A stretch of DNA of 64,000 nt from Limnobacter humi (GTDB taxonomy: Bacteria > Pseudomonadota > Gammaproteobacteria > Burkholderiales > Burkholderiaceae_B): positions 372,001-436,000 of the forward strand of contig NZ_JANIGO010000003.1 in the NCBI RefSeq assembly GCF_024518835.1, in the 5' to 3' direction. The stretch's first letter is position 1, and the number at the start of each line of letters is the position of its first letter. Below the pieces are notes generated by a model. The model was given only the letters and a program-made list of their open reading frames with translations. It was not told the origin of the DNA and searched no databases. Shown here piece by piece: positions 24,201 to 31,983 of the stretch. Position numbers and translations under genes: made by a program.

Positions 24201-27014
24201 CACCACCAACACACTGTGCCCGGCCTGTTGCAGCAGGCGAAGGCTTTTCATGAGCTTTGCCACATCGTCGAAGTGCAGGCCAGTGGTGGGCTCGTCAAAC
24301 ACAAACAGGTCACCCCGCTTGGCCACTTTCTGGCCACTGGCGGTGGGTTTCAATTCGGCCAAAAAGCCAGCGAGCTTTAAGCGCTGGGCCTCGCCACCGC
24401 TCAAGGTGGGCACGGGTTGACCCAGGCGCAGGTAGTTCAAACCCACTTCGGCCAAAGGCTGCAGGGTTTTGCGCAATGCGGTGTCGTGCTCAAACAGGTG
24501 CAGGGCTTGGTCCACAGTCAATTCCAGCACTTGGTGCATGTTCAACACCTGGCCTTTGCGCTCAATGGTCACCTCCAAGGCTTCGGGCCGGTAACGGGTG
24601 CCATTGCATTCACCGCAGCGCAAATACACGTCACTCAGGAATTGCATTTCCACATGTTCAAAGCCATTGCCACCGCACATGGGGCAACGGCCATCGCCAC
24701 TGTTGAAGCTGAAAAAGCCGGGTGTGTAGCCCCGTTCCACCGCCACGGTGGTTTTGGAAAATATTTTGCGAAGCTCATCAAATCCACCCACATAGCTGGC
24801 CGGGTTGCTTCGCGTGGTTTTGCCGATGGGGCTTTGGTCCACGAAGGCCAGTTGGCCGATCAACTCGGCGCCATCCAGTGAATCAAACTCGCCAGGGGCT
24901 TCGGTGGGTTCACCCTTGATCTTTTTTAGCGCGGGTACCAGCACGTCTTGCACCAAGGTAGATTTACCGGAACCGGAGACGCCAGTGAGTACCACCAGGC
25001 GATTCAGTGGCAACTTGAATTCGATGTTTTTGAGGTTGTTGGCCCGCACACCACGGAGCAGCAAATGCTGTGCCCCATCGCCCAGCGCGCGGTCGTTGGG
25101 GGCCACCACCTTCAGATCGCCTTTGAGGTAACGGGCAGTCAGGGAGTCTGCCGTTTCGATGGCTGCCGGGGCGCCGTCAAACACAATGTTGCCACCCGCC
25201 TCACCTGGGCCGGGACCGATGTCAATAAGGCGGTCGGCTTGGTTCATCAATTGCGGGTCGTGCTCCACCACCACCAAGGTGTTACCGGCCGCTTTCAGGC
25301 GCTGCATGGCCATGGCCACCCGGGCAATGTCACGGGGGTGCAGGCCCACCGAGGGCTCGTCCAGCACAAACAGGGTATTGACCAGCGAACTGCCCAAGGC
25401 TGTCGTCAGGTTGATGCGCTGCACCTCGCCACCGCTCAACGTGCGGCTTTGGCGGTCTAGCGTGAGGTACCCCAAACCCACTTGAATGAGGAACTGCAAG
25501 CGGGTGCGAATTTCCTGGAGCACCAGGTCGCTGGCTTCGTCCAACGCGCCGGGCAATTGTAGGTTTGCAAACAGCTGGGCCACGTTCACGAGCGGCATCA
25601 TCATGATGTCGTGGATGCTGTGGCGTGCGTGAGCACTTGGCAGCTTCCACAACAGTGAATCGGGCTTTAAGCGAGCACCGTGGCAAGCTGTGCAGGGCGT
25701 GTAACTGCGGTACTTCGACAACATGACCCGCACATGCATTTTGTAGGTGCGGGTTTCCAGCCATTCAAAAAAACGGGCCACACCATAAAACAAGGGGCCA
25801 TCCCAGTTGCCATCAAAATTGGCGTCGCCCTCAATCACCCACAGTTGGTGCTCTTCGGGCAAATGCTTGAAGGCAATGTCGGTGGCAATGCCCCGCTGCT
25901 TGGCGTATTTCACCAAGTCTTTTTGGCAAGGCTTGAAGCTTTCGGTTTGCCAGGGCTTCACGCACCCCTCGGCCAGCGATTTGTTCTCATCGGGAATCAC
26001 CAATCCGTAATCAATGCCAATGACTCGGCCAAAACCCCGGCAGGTTTCGCAGGCACCCAAGGGTGAATTGAACGAGAAGTGGCTGGGTAGTGGCTTGGCG
26101 TAGTCAATGTCACAGGTGGCGCAATGCAAGCCTTCGGAGAAACGCCACGGGGCAGCGGCCTCACCATCGTCATCCGGCAGTGCAAAAACATTCACCTTGC
26201 CCTTGCCCCGGTGCAGTGCCGACGCAATCGCATCACTCAAGCGGCTTTCTTCGGTATTGCCCACACGGAAACGGTCTTGCACCACATCCAGAGTTTTGTG
26301 GGTGGGTGCAGCACTGGCCACTGTTTTTTTAGACTTTGCTGGTTTTGCAGACTTTGTTTTGGTGGTCTTCTTGTTGTCTTTTTTGGAGTCTGCTGCCGCA
26401 TCCGCCAGTTGCACCAAGGTTTCGCGGTGCACACGGGTGTAGCCTTGCGCGCTTAAAAAGTCCTCAACGTCCTGTTCACTCAAGGTCAGTGGCACCGTCA
26501 CCGGGAATGTAATCACCACACGGGGATCATTCAGCGCGGCGGCCCGTTCACGCAGGCTGGCCTGAATGGTGGCGGGCGTGTCTTCCCGCACCCATTGCCC
26601 ACACTGGCGGCAGTGCAAATGGGCAGCGCGCGCATAAATCAATTTCAGGTGGTCGTTGATTTCGGTCATGGTGCCCACGGTGCTTCGGGACGTGCGCACG
26701 GGGTTGGCCTGGTCAATGGCGATGGCGGGTAAAACGCCGTCAATGCTGTCCACATCGGGCTTGTCCATGCGGTCCAAAAACTGGCGCGCATAGGGCGAGA
26801 AGGTTTCCACATATCGGCGCTGGCCTTCCGCATACAGCGTGTCGAACACCAATGAGCTTTTGCCGCTGCCACTCACCCCGGTAAACACGGTGATTTCACC
26901 GGTTTTTATATCCAGATCGAGGTTTTTGAGGTTGTGTTGCCGGGCACCGCGGATACGGATGAGCTTGCCAAGGTAGGTGGATTCAGTGGCGGGGGTGTCG
27001 CGCTTGCGTGTCAT
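21267..27014 (-). CDS. uvrA: UvrA excinuclease subunit, tandem fusion of two UvrA copies
   Basis: UvrA is the damage-recognition ATPase of nucleotide excision repair. This protein has 1915 residues, twice the usual ~940, and contains two complete UvrA units in one chain. Walker A motifs are near residues 46 (GVSGSGKSS), 683, 1060 and 1596; four LSGGE signatures are present. Both zinc modules are intact in each half (for example CPMCGGNGF and CPVCEGQGM). The halves join near residues 1000-1030. The first half has a Lys/Ala-rich insertion at about 208-240. Such double UvrA proteins are known in Burkholderiales, so it is not a misassembly. I saw no clear LexA box upstream. Confidence 0.95.
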   Translation of the reverse strand: MTRKRDTPATESTYLGKLIRIRGARQHNLKNLDLDIKTGEITVFTGVSGSGKSSLVFDTLYAEGQRRYVETFSPYARQFLDRMDKPDVDSIDGVLPAIAIDQANPVRTSRSTVGTMTEINDHLKLIYARAAHLHCRQCGQWVREDTPATIQASLRERAAALNDPRVVITFPVTVPLTLSEQDVEDFLSAQGYTRVHRETLVQLADAAADSKKDNKKTTKTKSAKPAKSKKTVASAAPTHKTLDVVQDRFRVGNTEESRLSDAIASALHRGKGKVNVFALPDDDGEAAAPWRFSEGLHCATCDIDYAKPLPSHFSFNSPLGACETCRGFGRVIGIDYGLVIPDENKSLAEGCVKPWQTESFKPCQKDLVKYAKQRGIATDIAFKHLPEEHQLWVIEGDANFDGNWDGPLFYGVARFFEWLETRTYKMHVRVMLSKYRSYTPCTACHGARLKPDSLLWKLPSAHARHSIHDIMMMPLVNVAQLFANLQLPGALDEASDLVLQEIRTRLQFLIQVGLGYLTLDRQSRTLSGGEVQRINLTTALGSSLVNTLFVLDEPSVGLHPRDIARVAMAMQRLKAAGNTLVVVEHDPQLMNQADRLIDIGPGPGEAGGNIVFDGAPAAIETADSLTARYLKGDLKVVAPNDRALGDGAQHLLLRGVRANNLKNIEFKLPLNRLVVLTGVSGSGKSTLVQDVLVPALKKIKGEPTEAPGEFDSLDGAELIGQLAFVDQSPIGKTTRSNPASYVGGFDELRKIFSKTTVAVERGYTPGFFSFNSGDGRCPMCGGNGFEHVEMQFLSDVYLRCGECNGTRYRPEALEVTIERKGQVLNMHQVLELTVDQALHLFEHDTALRKTLQPLAEVGLNYLRLGQPVPTLSGGEAQRLKLAGFLAELKPTASGQKVAKRGDLFVFDEPTTGLHFDDVAKLMKSLRLLQQAGHSVLVVEHNLDVICAADWLIDLGPEAGEFGGELVAQGTPDTLAKQTHSHTGVAIAQYRQQRNLLKAADLNSGNNSSSAHEPEAMYAVSTMRRANTDGIEILHAREHNLKNISLTIPREQMTVITGPSGSGKSTLAFDILFSEGQRRYLESLNAYARQFVQPAAKPEVDAIFGIPPTVAIEQRTSRGGRKSTVATVTEVYHFLRLLFVKLGIQHCPSCEVPIAPQSMDSMLAQIMQAYKGKEITLLAPLVQGRKGIYNEIAKWAVDRGYERLRVDGAYVPTNPWPKLARYQEHHIEVPVGTLTVNAKAEKNLREVLARALEFGKGTVMVESMVGSMGSGRELVPSIQFFSTKRACPSCARSFPELDPRLFSYNSKHGWCPSCFGVGEKVDGFDADTTGEEGRWLAEQDRSEQDDEADEAAYLGDSMVCGQCDGQRLNATALAVKFKGQSIAQLADQTVTDALQWVEALKLDTREESIAKDIRIEMAGRLKFLKQVGLDYLHLNRSAPTLSGGEAQRIRLASQLGTNLRGVCYVLDEPTIGLHTRDNHRLLDALDELRSKGNTLVVVEHDIDTMLRADRLVDIGPGAGKLGGAIMSQGSVAEVRNDPNSLTGRYLKQPIPHLLQPRRPVDKATQHLRIRNATLHNIAGLNVDIPLGRLVAVTGVSGSGKSTLARDILLANMRQAVATQSKRGGVHSNWFACDTIENAPAVARVLEVDQTPIGKTPRSCPATYIGFWNRIRNVMADTAEARLRGFEASRFSFNTGPGRCPVCEGQGMQTIEMNFLPDVKVLCEACRGARFNPDTLQVAWRDKTAADILNMSVEEAAPFFTAHPSIAQPLQLLADVGLGYLTLGQPSPTLSGGEAQRIKLVTELTKVRDNRVNPHTLYVLDEPTVGLHMNDVEKLIAVLHRLVDAGHTVVVIEHDLDLIAQADWVIDMGPEAGVGGGDLVAQGSPQQIAAGKGMGKGKKPGHTAKALADFYASRGGR

Positions 27015-27076
27015 GGGAAAGCCTGCGGAGTCGGTTACTGCAAGCCTTTGATTGTAAACGCTGGGGGTGGAAGTGA

Positions 27077-27109
27077 CTTTGGGTCAGCCTAAAACCGCCG
27101 ACCCAAAAT
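27077..27109. terminator. Hairpin between uvrA and the small orphan frame
   Basis: TTTGGGTC pairs with GACCCAAA, extended inside by GC/GC, in a symmetric stem. It lies downstream of the small minus-strand frame at 27119-27372. No long T-run follows on either strand, so termination is only probable. Confidence 0.45.
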
Positions 27110-27118
27110 GGGCTTTAC

Positions 27119-27372
27119 TCAACTCAAATTGCGCAGTTGCGCAAGAGAAGACTGAAGGTCTTTGCCCAGCAATTCAGCAGCGTATGAAGAGGGAAGCCCC
27201 TTCACAGTCTGGAATGCGGTCAATGCAGCGGGACCGTATCGGCAGATCGGCACATCAGATGAGCGTCCACCAAACTCTGGTGTGTGTTGGCGACGGAGCT
27301 TGACAACAGTTGGGCATGGTGAACCAATGTGCTGTCGCTGGCACCACGGTATTCAATGTGAGGCAAAGGCAT
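27119..27372 (-). pseudogene. Small frame, possibly a frameshifted gene
   Basis: An ATG at 27372 with AGGAG seven bases upstream opens a 50-residue frame (MPLPHIEYRGASDSTLVHHA at the start) that stops at 27220. Another minus-strand frame is open through the whole segment and carries a protein-like tail, TAFQTVKGLPSSYAAELLG then KDLQSSLAQLRNLS, ending at 27119. Either the true product is the 50-residue protein, or one frameshift near 27225 joins the two into ~85 residues. It lies downstream of the 221-residue orphan on the same strand. I do not recognise either part. Confidence 0.35.
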
Positions 27373-27432
27373 ATCGAACTCCTGAAGTTACAAATTTTTA
27401 ATCAGCAAAACGATTGATCGGTCTCGGACACT

Positions 27433-28098
27433 TCACCAATGATCAGCGTCGTAGGGCGGATAGTCAGTCACCCGGACTTTGGCTTCATTCACAAAATAGT
27501 CAGGTTCCTGTGAAAAAGGCTCCACCCGGGAACGTACGGAGAAGTTGTTGATGAGTCGGTGCAGGTTGTTGGCTGCTGCCACAGTGCTGTTATAGGCGTT
27601 CCTCACCCTGGCCAGTTTTTCTGGCTTTGCTCCGGGTAATTCGGTGCCCCCGTAGGCCTGTTCCAATGGCTGGGGTTGATTGGCCACTGGATTGGCCTGA
27701 CAGTCTGGTGCATTGCACGGATCAAGCACCGCAGCCACCAGGTATTCAGCTGTACGAACATGGGTTTTGAATGTGCCATGTTCCTGCTCCAGTTCAGTGA
27801 TTGATCGAGGTGATGTTCCTCTCCAGATTCGCTGAAGATCGCTCTGGTACGTCGGAATGATCGCTTTCAAGCAGTATTTCAAATTGCTGCTGAGTCGGTA
27901 TGCACGTTTGGCAGACTCTTTCAGCGCTGGGCAGGCATTCCGCCCGAGGGACTTCACCGCATCTTTCAGCGCACAAGACTGGGCTTTGATTTCCCGCGCC
28001 GGCACAAGCCAAGCTTCATAGGCTTGTACGCTTCTGTCGATATTCTCCCGAAGTAACTGGGTATTCAACCGCACGGAAAGGCAGTGATCGGAATACAT
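27433..28098 (-). CDS. Orphan helical protein, 221 residues
   Basis: I do not recognise this protein. It is soluble-looking, helical and contains six or seven cysteines in its first two-thirds (for example ACPALKESAKRAYRLSSNLK and DPCNAPDC), which could be metal ligands or chance. No signal peptide, membrane segment or known motif is seen. The C-terminus is Tyr/Asp-rich (DYPPYDADHW). It is read in the same direction as aroG but after the aroG terminator (28197-28227), so it needs its own promoter, which I could not identify. The small frame at 27119-27372 follows by 60 bases and may be co-transcribed. Confidence 0.55.
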   Translation of the reverse strand: MYSDHCLSVRLNTQLLRENIDRSVQAYEAWLVPAREIKAQSCALKDAVKSLGRNACPALKESAKRAYRLSSNLKYCLKAIIPTYQSDLQRIWRGTSPRSITELEQEHGTFKTHVRTAEYLVAAVLDPCNAPDCQANPVANQPQPLEQAYGGTELPGAKPEKLARVRNAYNSTVAAANNLHRLINNFSVRSRVEPFSQEPDYFVNEAKVRVTDYPPYDADHW

Positions 28099-28196
28099 GG
28101 TTCAGGGCTTCACCCAATGAAATGGAATCCTGAGTAACACGTTGCACACAGTGGGTTCAATACGGCTTGATTCTGCAGAACCAAATGCCAAACATC

Positions 28197-28227
28197 AAAA
28201 AACCGGGTACTCGGCCCGGTTTTTTTA
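28197..28227 (-). terminator. Terminator after aroG
   Basis: AACCGGG pairs with CCCGGTT around a seven-base loop, with A/T runs on both sides. On the minus strand it follows the aroG stop at 28246 by about 20 bases and ends in six or more T residues. It is a good Rho-independent terminator. Confidence 0.88.
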
Positions 28228-28245
28228 AATCTATCAGCGCAGACT

Positions 28246-29313
28246 TTACTGCCCCGCAGAGGCCAGCCGGCGTTTGCGAACACCGGTCGCCAGGGCCTCC
28301 AGCACCTGCAGGCTGTCATCCCAACCCACGCAACCATCGGTAATGCTTTGACCGTACGTGAGTGGCTTACCTGGCTCCAGGTCTTGACGCCCTTCCACCA
28401 GGTGGCTTTCCACCATCACACCCATGATGCGGCGGTCACCGGCAGCCAGTTGTTCCGCAATGTTGTCGCAAACACCCACCTGGTTTTTGGGCACCTTGCT
28501 GCTGTTGCCATGGCTGGCATCGATCATGATGCGGGCAGCCAGGCCCGATTTGCCGATTTCAACCGCGGCCGCTTCCACGCTGGCTGCATCATAATTGGGC
28601 GCTTTGCCGCCACGCAAAATTACATGGCAGTCTTCGTTGCCGGTGGTGCTGACAATGGCGCTGCGGCCTTCCTTGGTGACGCTCAGGAAATGGTGGGGAT
28701 GCTGGGCAGCCTTGATGGCATCCACTGCGATTTTCACATTACCATCGGTGCCGTTCTTGAAACCCACTGGGCAGCTCAAGCCGCTGGACAGTTCGCGGTG
28801 AATCTGGCTTTCAGTGGTGCGGGCACCAATCGCCCCCCAACTCACCAGGTCAGCGATGTACTGCGGGGTGATCATGTCCAGAAACTCGGTGCCGGCTGGC
28901 AGGCCCAGGCTGTTGATGTTCAACAGCACTTCACGCGCCATGCGCAAACCTTTGTTAATCTGAAAGCTTCCATCCAGGTCGGGGTCGTTGATCAGTCCTT
29001 TCCAGCCTACGGTGGTACGGGGCTTTTCGAAATACACCCGCATCACGATTTCAAGGTCTTCTGCGTACTGTTCGCGGTAGGCCATCAGCTTGCTGGCGTA
29101 TTCCATGGCAGCCTTGGTGTCGTGGATGGAGCAAGGGCCCATCACCACGATCAGGCGGTCATCAGCCCCGTGCAAAATTTGGTGCAAGGCCTTGCGGCAA
29201 CCCGACACCGTTTGGGCGATGGCCTCGGTGATGGGCACCTCTGCGATAACCGCTGCTGGGGTTTGCAGTTCTTTGATTTCTTTGATTCTCAAGTCGTCTG
29301 TTACCGTGTTCAT
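28246..29313 (-). CDS. aroG: 3-deoxy-7-phosphoheptulonate synthase (DAHP synthase, AroG type)
   Basis: DAHP synthase joins phosphoenolpyruvate and erythrose-4-phosphate, the first and most regulated step of the shikimate pathway. The 355-residue length is that of the class I AroFGH group. Signatures: VMGPCSIHDTKAAMEYA, YFEKPRTTVGWKGLINDPDL, SWGAIGARTTESQIHRELSS and PVGFKNGTDG, with late MIDASHGNSSK. The start at 29313 has GGAG upstream; the frame stays open further upstream only through the leader terminator, which is not coding. Expression is predicted to be attenuated by the leader at 29374-29522. Which amino acid inhibits the enzyme cannot be told here. Confidence 0.95.
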   Translation of the reverse strand: MNTVTDDLRIKEIKELQTPAAVIAEVPITEAIAQTVSGCRKALHQILHGADDRLIVVMGPCSIHDTKAAMEYASKLMAYREQYAEDLEIVMRVYFEKPRTTVGWKGLINDPDLDGSFQINKGLRMAREVLLNINSLGLPAGTEFLDMITPQYIADLVSWGAIGARTTESQIHRELSSGLSCPVGFKNGTDGNVKIAVDAIKAAQHPHHFLSVTKEGRSAIVSTTGNEDCHVILRGGKAPNYDAASVEAAAVEIGKSGLAARIMIDASHGNSSKVPKNQVGVCDNIAEQLAAGDRRIMGVMVESHLVEGRQDLEPGKPLTYGQSITDGCVGWDDSLQVLEALATGVRKRRLASAGQ

Positions 29314-29373
29314 TGCCAATTCTCCTGAGCGCTGGCGTGTTTTTTTGCAACCCGTTTTCGCGACCCATGGGTT

Positions 29374-29410
29374 AAAAAAAAACCGCCAGGTATTCAGAGC
29401 CTGGCGGTTT
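29374..29410 (-). terminator. Attenuator terminator upstream of aroG
   Basis: On the minus strand AACCGCCAGG pairs perfectly with CCTGGCGGTT around a nine-base loop, followed by nine T residues. It sits between the leader peptide and aroG, 60 bases before the aroG start, as in ribosome-mediated attenuation. Confidence 0.9.
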
Positions 29411-29435
29411 TGGGTGTTTGGTAGTTCAATGTGTG

Positions 29436-29522
29436 TTACGCACAACCCTCGTCCGCCGCTTGCCAAAACCAGGCAAAGAAGCTGTAAAACGCGTAAAAAG
29501 AATGGGCGTGTGTCAAATTCAT
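29436..29522 (-). CDS. Leader peptide of aroG, rich in Phe, Tyr and Trp
   Basis: A 28-codon frame that starts at ATG 29522 and stops at TAA 29438-29436, 25 bases before the attenuator terminator. Its centre reads FYAFYSFFAWFW: five Phe, two Tyr and two Trp in twelve codons. This is the composition expected of an attenuation leader sensing aromatic aminoacyl-tRNAs, comparable in idea to the pheA leader of enteric bacteria. A modest AAAGG is close to the ATG. When aromatic amino acids are scarce, ribosomes should stall in this run and prevent the terminator from forming. The alternative antiterminator hairpin could not be drawn with confidence by eye. Confidence 0.85.
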   Translation of the reverse strand: MNLTHAHSFYAFYSFFAWFWQAADEGCA

Positions 29523-29570
29523 GCCTTTACTCTAAACGATTTTTGCTGTGCCAGGCAAGCCAAGTACTGG

Positions 29571-29576
29571 ATTGTA
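29571..29576 (-). promoter_or_regulatory. Possible -10 element for the aroG leader
   Basis: TACAAT on the minus strand lies about 50 bases upstream of the leader peptide start, a good distance for the leader transcript. No strong -35 match is seen at 17 bases, so this is tentative. Confidence 0.35.
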
Positions 29577-29628
29577 ACAAGGTTTTCTGTGGTCTCGCTG
29601 ACACAGCACATGCCCGGACGGTTGCCAG

Positions 29629-31098
29629 TTACTGGGTTCCACCCATCACCAAGCCGTCGATCCGCAGGGTGGGCTGCCCCACACCAACCGGCACGCTTTG
29701 ACCTTCTTTGCCACAAGTGCCCACACCGTCGTCCAAGGCCATGTCGTTGCCCACCATGGAGATTTTGGTGAGGGAGTCGGGCCCGTTGCCGATCAGCGTG
29801 GCGCCTTTAAGCGGATGGGTAATTTTGCCGTTCTGGATTTTGTAGGCCAATGAGGCAGAAAACACAAACTTGCCGCTGGTGATGTCCACCTGGCCACCCC
29901 CAAAGTTCACGGCGTAAACCCCGTCCTTCACGCTGGCAATGATTTCCTCGGGGGTTTTGTCGCCATTGAGCATGTAGGTGTTGGTCATGCGGGGCATCGG
30001 CAGGTGGGCAAAACTTTCTCGACGGCCATTGCCGGTAACGGGCATTTTCATGAGGCGTGCGTTGGTGATGTCCTGAATATAGCCTTTGAGAATGCCGTCT
30101 TCAATCAGCGTGGTGCATTCGGTTTTGTTGCCTTCGTCGTCGACGTTTAGCGAGCCCCGGCGGCCTGCCAGCGTGCCATCGTCCACAATGGTCACGCCCT
30201 TGGCCGCCACACGCTGACCGATCATGCCCGAGAACGCACTGCTGCCCTTGCGGTTGAAATCGCCTTCCAGACCGTGGCCAATGGCCTCATGCAACAAAAT
30301 GCCGGGCCAGCCTGAACCCAATACCACCGTTTGTGCGCCAGCCGGTGCAGGTTTGGCCTCCAGATTCACCAAAGCCTCATCCACGGCTTTGTGGGCGTGT
30401 GCTTGAAGAAACTCGTCGGTGAAGCGCGCAAAATCAAAACGGCCTCCAGCGCCAGAGTTGCCGGTTTCTCTGCGGCCTTTGTGTTCAACCACCACACTCA
30501 CGTTCACACGCACCAAGGGGCGTACATCAGCAGCCAGCACACCATCGCTGCGGGCCACCAGCACCACATCATAAGCCCCAACAATGTTGGCCATGACCTG
30601 CTTTACACGCGGGTCCCGCTTGCGGGCAAACTGTTCCAAACGCTTCAGCAGGGCCACTTTCTCGGTGGAGCTGAGGGATGGAATGGGATTGAGTGGCGCA
30701 TACAGCGCCAAACCTGAATTGGCGGTAAAGCCTTTGCCGGTTTTGAGGTTGCGGTTCGCTGTTTTACCCAGCGCGGCAATTTCACGCACACTTTTGGCAG
30801 CCGCCAGAATGGGTTTCAACGCAATGTCGTCGGAATAGGCAAAGGCGGTTTTTTCGCCGCTGACCGCACGCACGCCCACACCTTGCTCAATGTTGTAACT
30901 GCCGCTTTTGACGATGCCTTCATCCAGCGACCAGCCCTCCACGCACCCGTACTGAAAATACAGGTCGGCAAAATCCACCTTGTGGGTAAACATTTCGCCA
31001 AAAGCTTTATGCACCACCTGTTCGTCAATGCCATACGGCGTCCACAGCAGGTTTTGGGCGATGGCGAGGTTTTCGATGGTGGGATCTACAACGTTCAT
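29629..31098 (-). CDS. tldD: Metalloprotease TldD
   Basis: TldD forms a protease complex with TldE/PmbA that processes peptides such as microcins and acts with CcdA-type antitoxins in enteric bacteria. The 489-residue length matches. The zinc motif HEAIGHGLEGD (HExxxH) is seen, with RGSLNVDDEG and FAHLPMPRMTNTYMLNGD between it and the C-terminal CGKEGQSVPVGVGQPTLRI region, all TldD features. It starts 15 bases after the nitrilase-family gene in a yhdP-nitrilase-tldD run; yhdP and tldD are neighbours in many proteobacteria. The partner tldE is not in the window. Confidence 0.95.
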   Translation of the reverse strand: MNVVDPTIENLAIAQNLLWTPYGIDEQVVHKAFGEMFTHKVDFADLYFQYGCVEGWSLDEGIVKSGSYNIEQGVGVRAVSGEKTAFAYSDDIALKPILAAAKSVREIAALGKTANRNLKTGKGFTANSGLALYAPLNPIPSLSSTEKVALLKRLEQFARKRDPRVKQVMANIVGAYDVVLVARSDGVLAADVRPLVRVNVSVVVEHKGRRETGNSGAGGRFDFARFTDEFLQAHAHKAVDEALVNLEAKPAPAGAQTVVLGSGWPGILLHEAIGHGLEGDFNRKGSSAFSGMIGQRVAAKGVTIVDDGTLAGRRGSLNVDDEGNKTECTTLIEDGILKGYIQDITNARLMKMPVTGNGRRESFAHLPMPRMTNTYMLNGDKTPEEIIASVKDGVYAVNFGGGQVDITSGKFVFSASLAYKIQNGKITHPLKGATLIGNGPDSLTKISMVGNDMALDDGVGTCGKEGQSVPVGVGQPTLRIDGLVMGGTQ

Positions 31099-31113
31099 GA
31101 ATGGATGTTCCTT

Positions 31114-31959
31114 TTACAACACACGGTGGGTCAACGCTGGCAGGCTGGCCCGAATATCCATCATCTTAGCAGGGTCCACGGTGCCCATCACCACGCCCTC
31201 GCCATCGACCTGCACGGCCTCGACCTCTCCCCATGCATTCACCAGCATGGAATGCCCGTAGGTGCGCCGGCCGTTGGGGTGCAAGCCACCCTGCCCGCAA
31301 GCCAGCACGTAGCACTGGTTTTCAATGGCCCTGGCACGCATCAAAACCTCCCAGTGCGCATGGCCTGTGGTGTAAGTGAAGGCGGCAGGCATCAAAATCA
31401 GGTCCAAGGCCCCGGCCATGGCACCCATGCGGCGATACAGCTCGGGAAAACGCAGGTCGTAGCACACCGACAATCCGACATTCAAACCGGCCAGTTCAGC
31501 CACCACGGGTGTATCACCGGCCTTCAGAACCCGGGCTTCGTCGTAACTCTCGGTGCCCTTGTGGAAACAAAACAAGTGGATTTTATCGTAGCGGGCCACA
31601 CACCGCCCATTGCTGTCGAAGGCCAGGCTGCTGTTAAACACCCGGGGGGTGGCGTTCGGCAGCTCAGGCTCGGGCACTTTCAACGGCAAGGTACCCGCCA
31701 CCAGATTGACCCGGTTGCTGGCAGCCACCTCGGACAACCATGTTTGTATGGGCCCATGACCCATGGCTTCTGCGATGGCCAGTTTGTCAGTGTCTTTGTG
31801 GCCCATCAGGCAAAAATACTCGGGCAATAGCAACAGCTCAGCACCTTCCGCGGCGGCCCGCTGAACCAAGCGTTCGGCCATATCCAGATTCTGCTGCAGC
31901 ACTGGCGTGGAGATCATTTGAAGGGCTGCCACACGCACAGCACGCCGGGGGTTGATCAT
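31114..31959 (-). CDS. Carbon-nitrogen hydrolase, Nit1-like amidase (probable deaminated glutathione amidase)
   Basis: A 281-residue nitrilase-superfamily amidase. The catalytic triad is clear: Glu in LLLPEYFCLMG, Lys in RYDKIHLFCFHKG, and Cys in LSVCYDLRFPELYR. The C-terminal GRRTYGHSMLVNAWGEV is also typical. The branch is that of Nit1/YbeM-type enzymes, which hydrolyse deaminated glutathione, a repair reaction for a by-product of transaminases; substrate assignment is inference. It sits between yhdP and tldD on one strand, with gaps of 24 and 15 bases, which suggests one transcript. Confidence 0.87.
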   Translation of the reverse strand: MINPRRAVRVAALQMISTPVLQQNLDMAERLVQRAAAEGAELLLLPEYFCLMGHKDTDKLAIAEAMGHGPIQTWLSEVAASNRVNLVAGTLPLKVPEPELPNATPRVFNSSLAFDSNGRCVARYDKIHLFCFHKGTESYDEARVLKAGDTPVVAELAGLNVGLSVCYDLRFPELYRRMGAMAGALDLILMPAAFTYTTGHAHWEVLMRARAIENQCYVLACGQGGLHPNGRRTYGHSMLVNAWGEVEAVQVDGEGVVMGTVDPAKMMDIRASLPALTHRVL

Positions 31960-31983
31960 GTTGCTTCTCCTGATGTTGGCGGC

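Noticed and set aside
19175-27420. AAACGATTGATC word near 19175 and again near 27410
   Set aside because: Only 12 shared bases, no symmetry with a gene start, and no third copy seen. Chance is the simpler explanation.
28348-29328. A 326-codon plus-strand frame opposite aroG
   Set aside because: Shadow of the DAHP synthase gene with no recognisable protein features.
29313-29466. An N-terminal extension of AroG from 29466
   Set aside because: The extension would translate the attenuator terminator itself and lacks a ribosome site; the start at 29313 has GGAG and fits family length.
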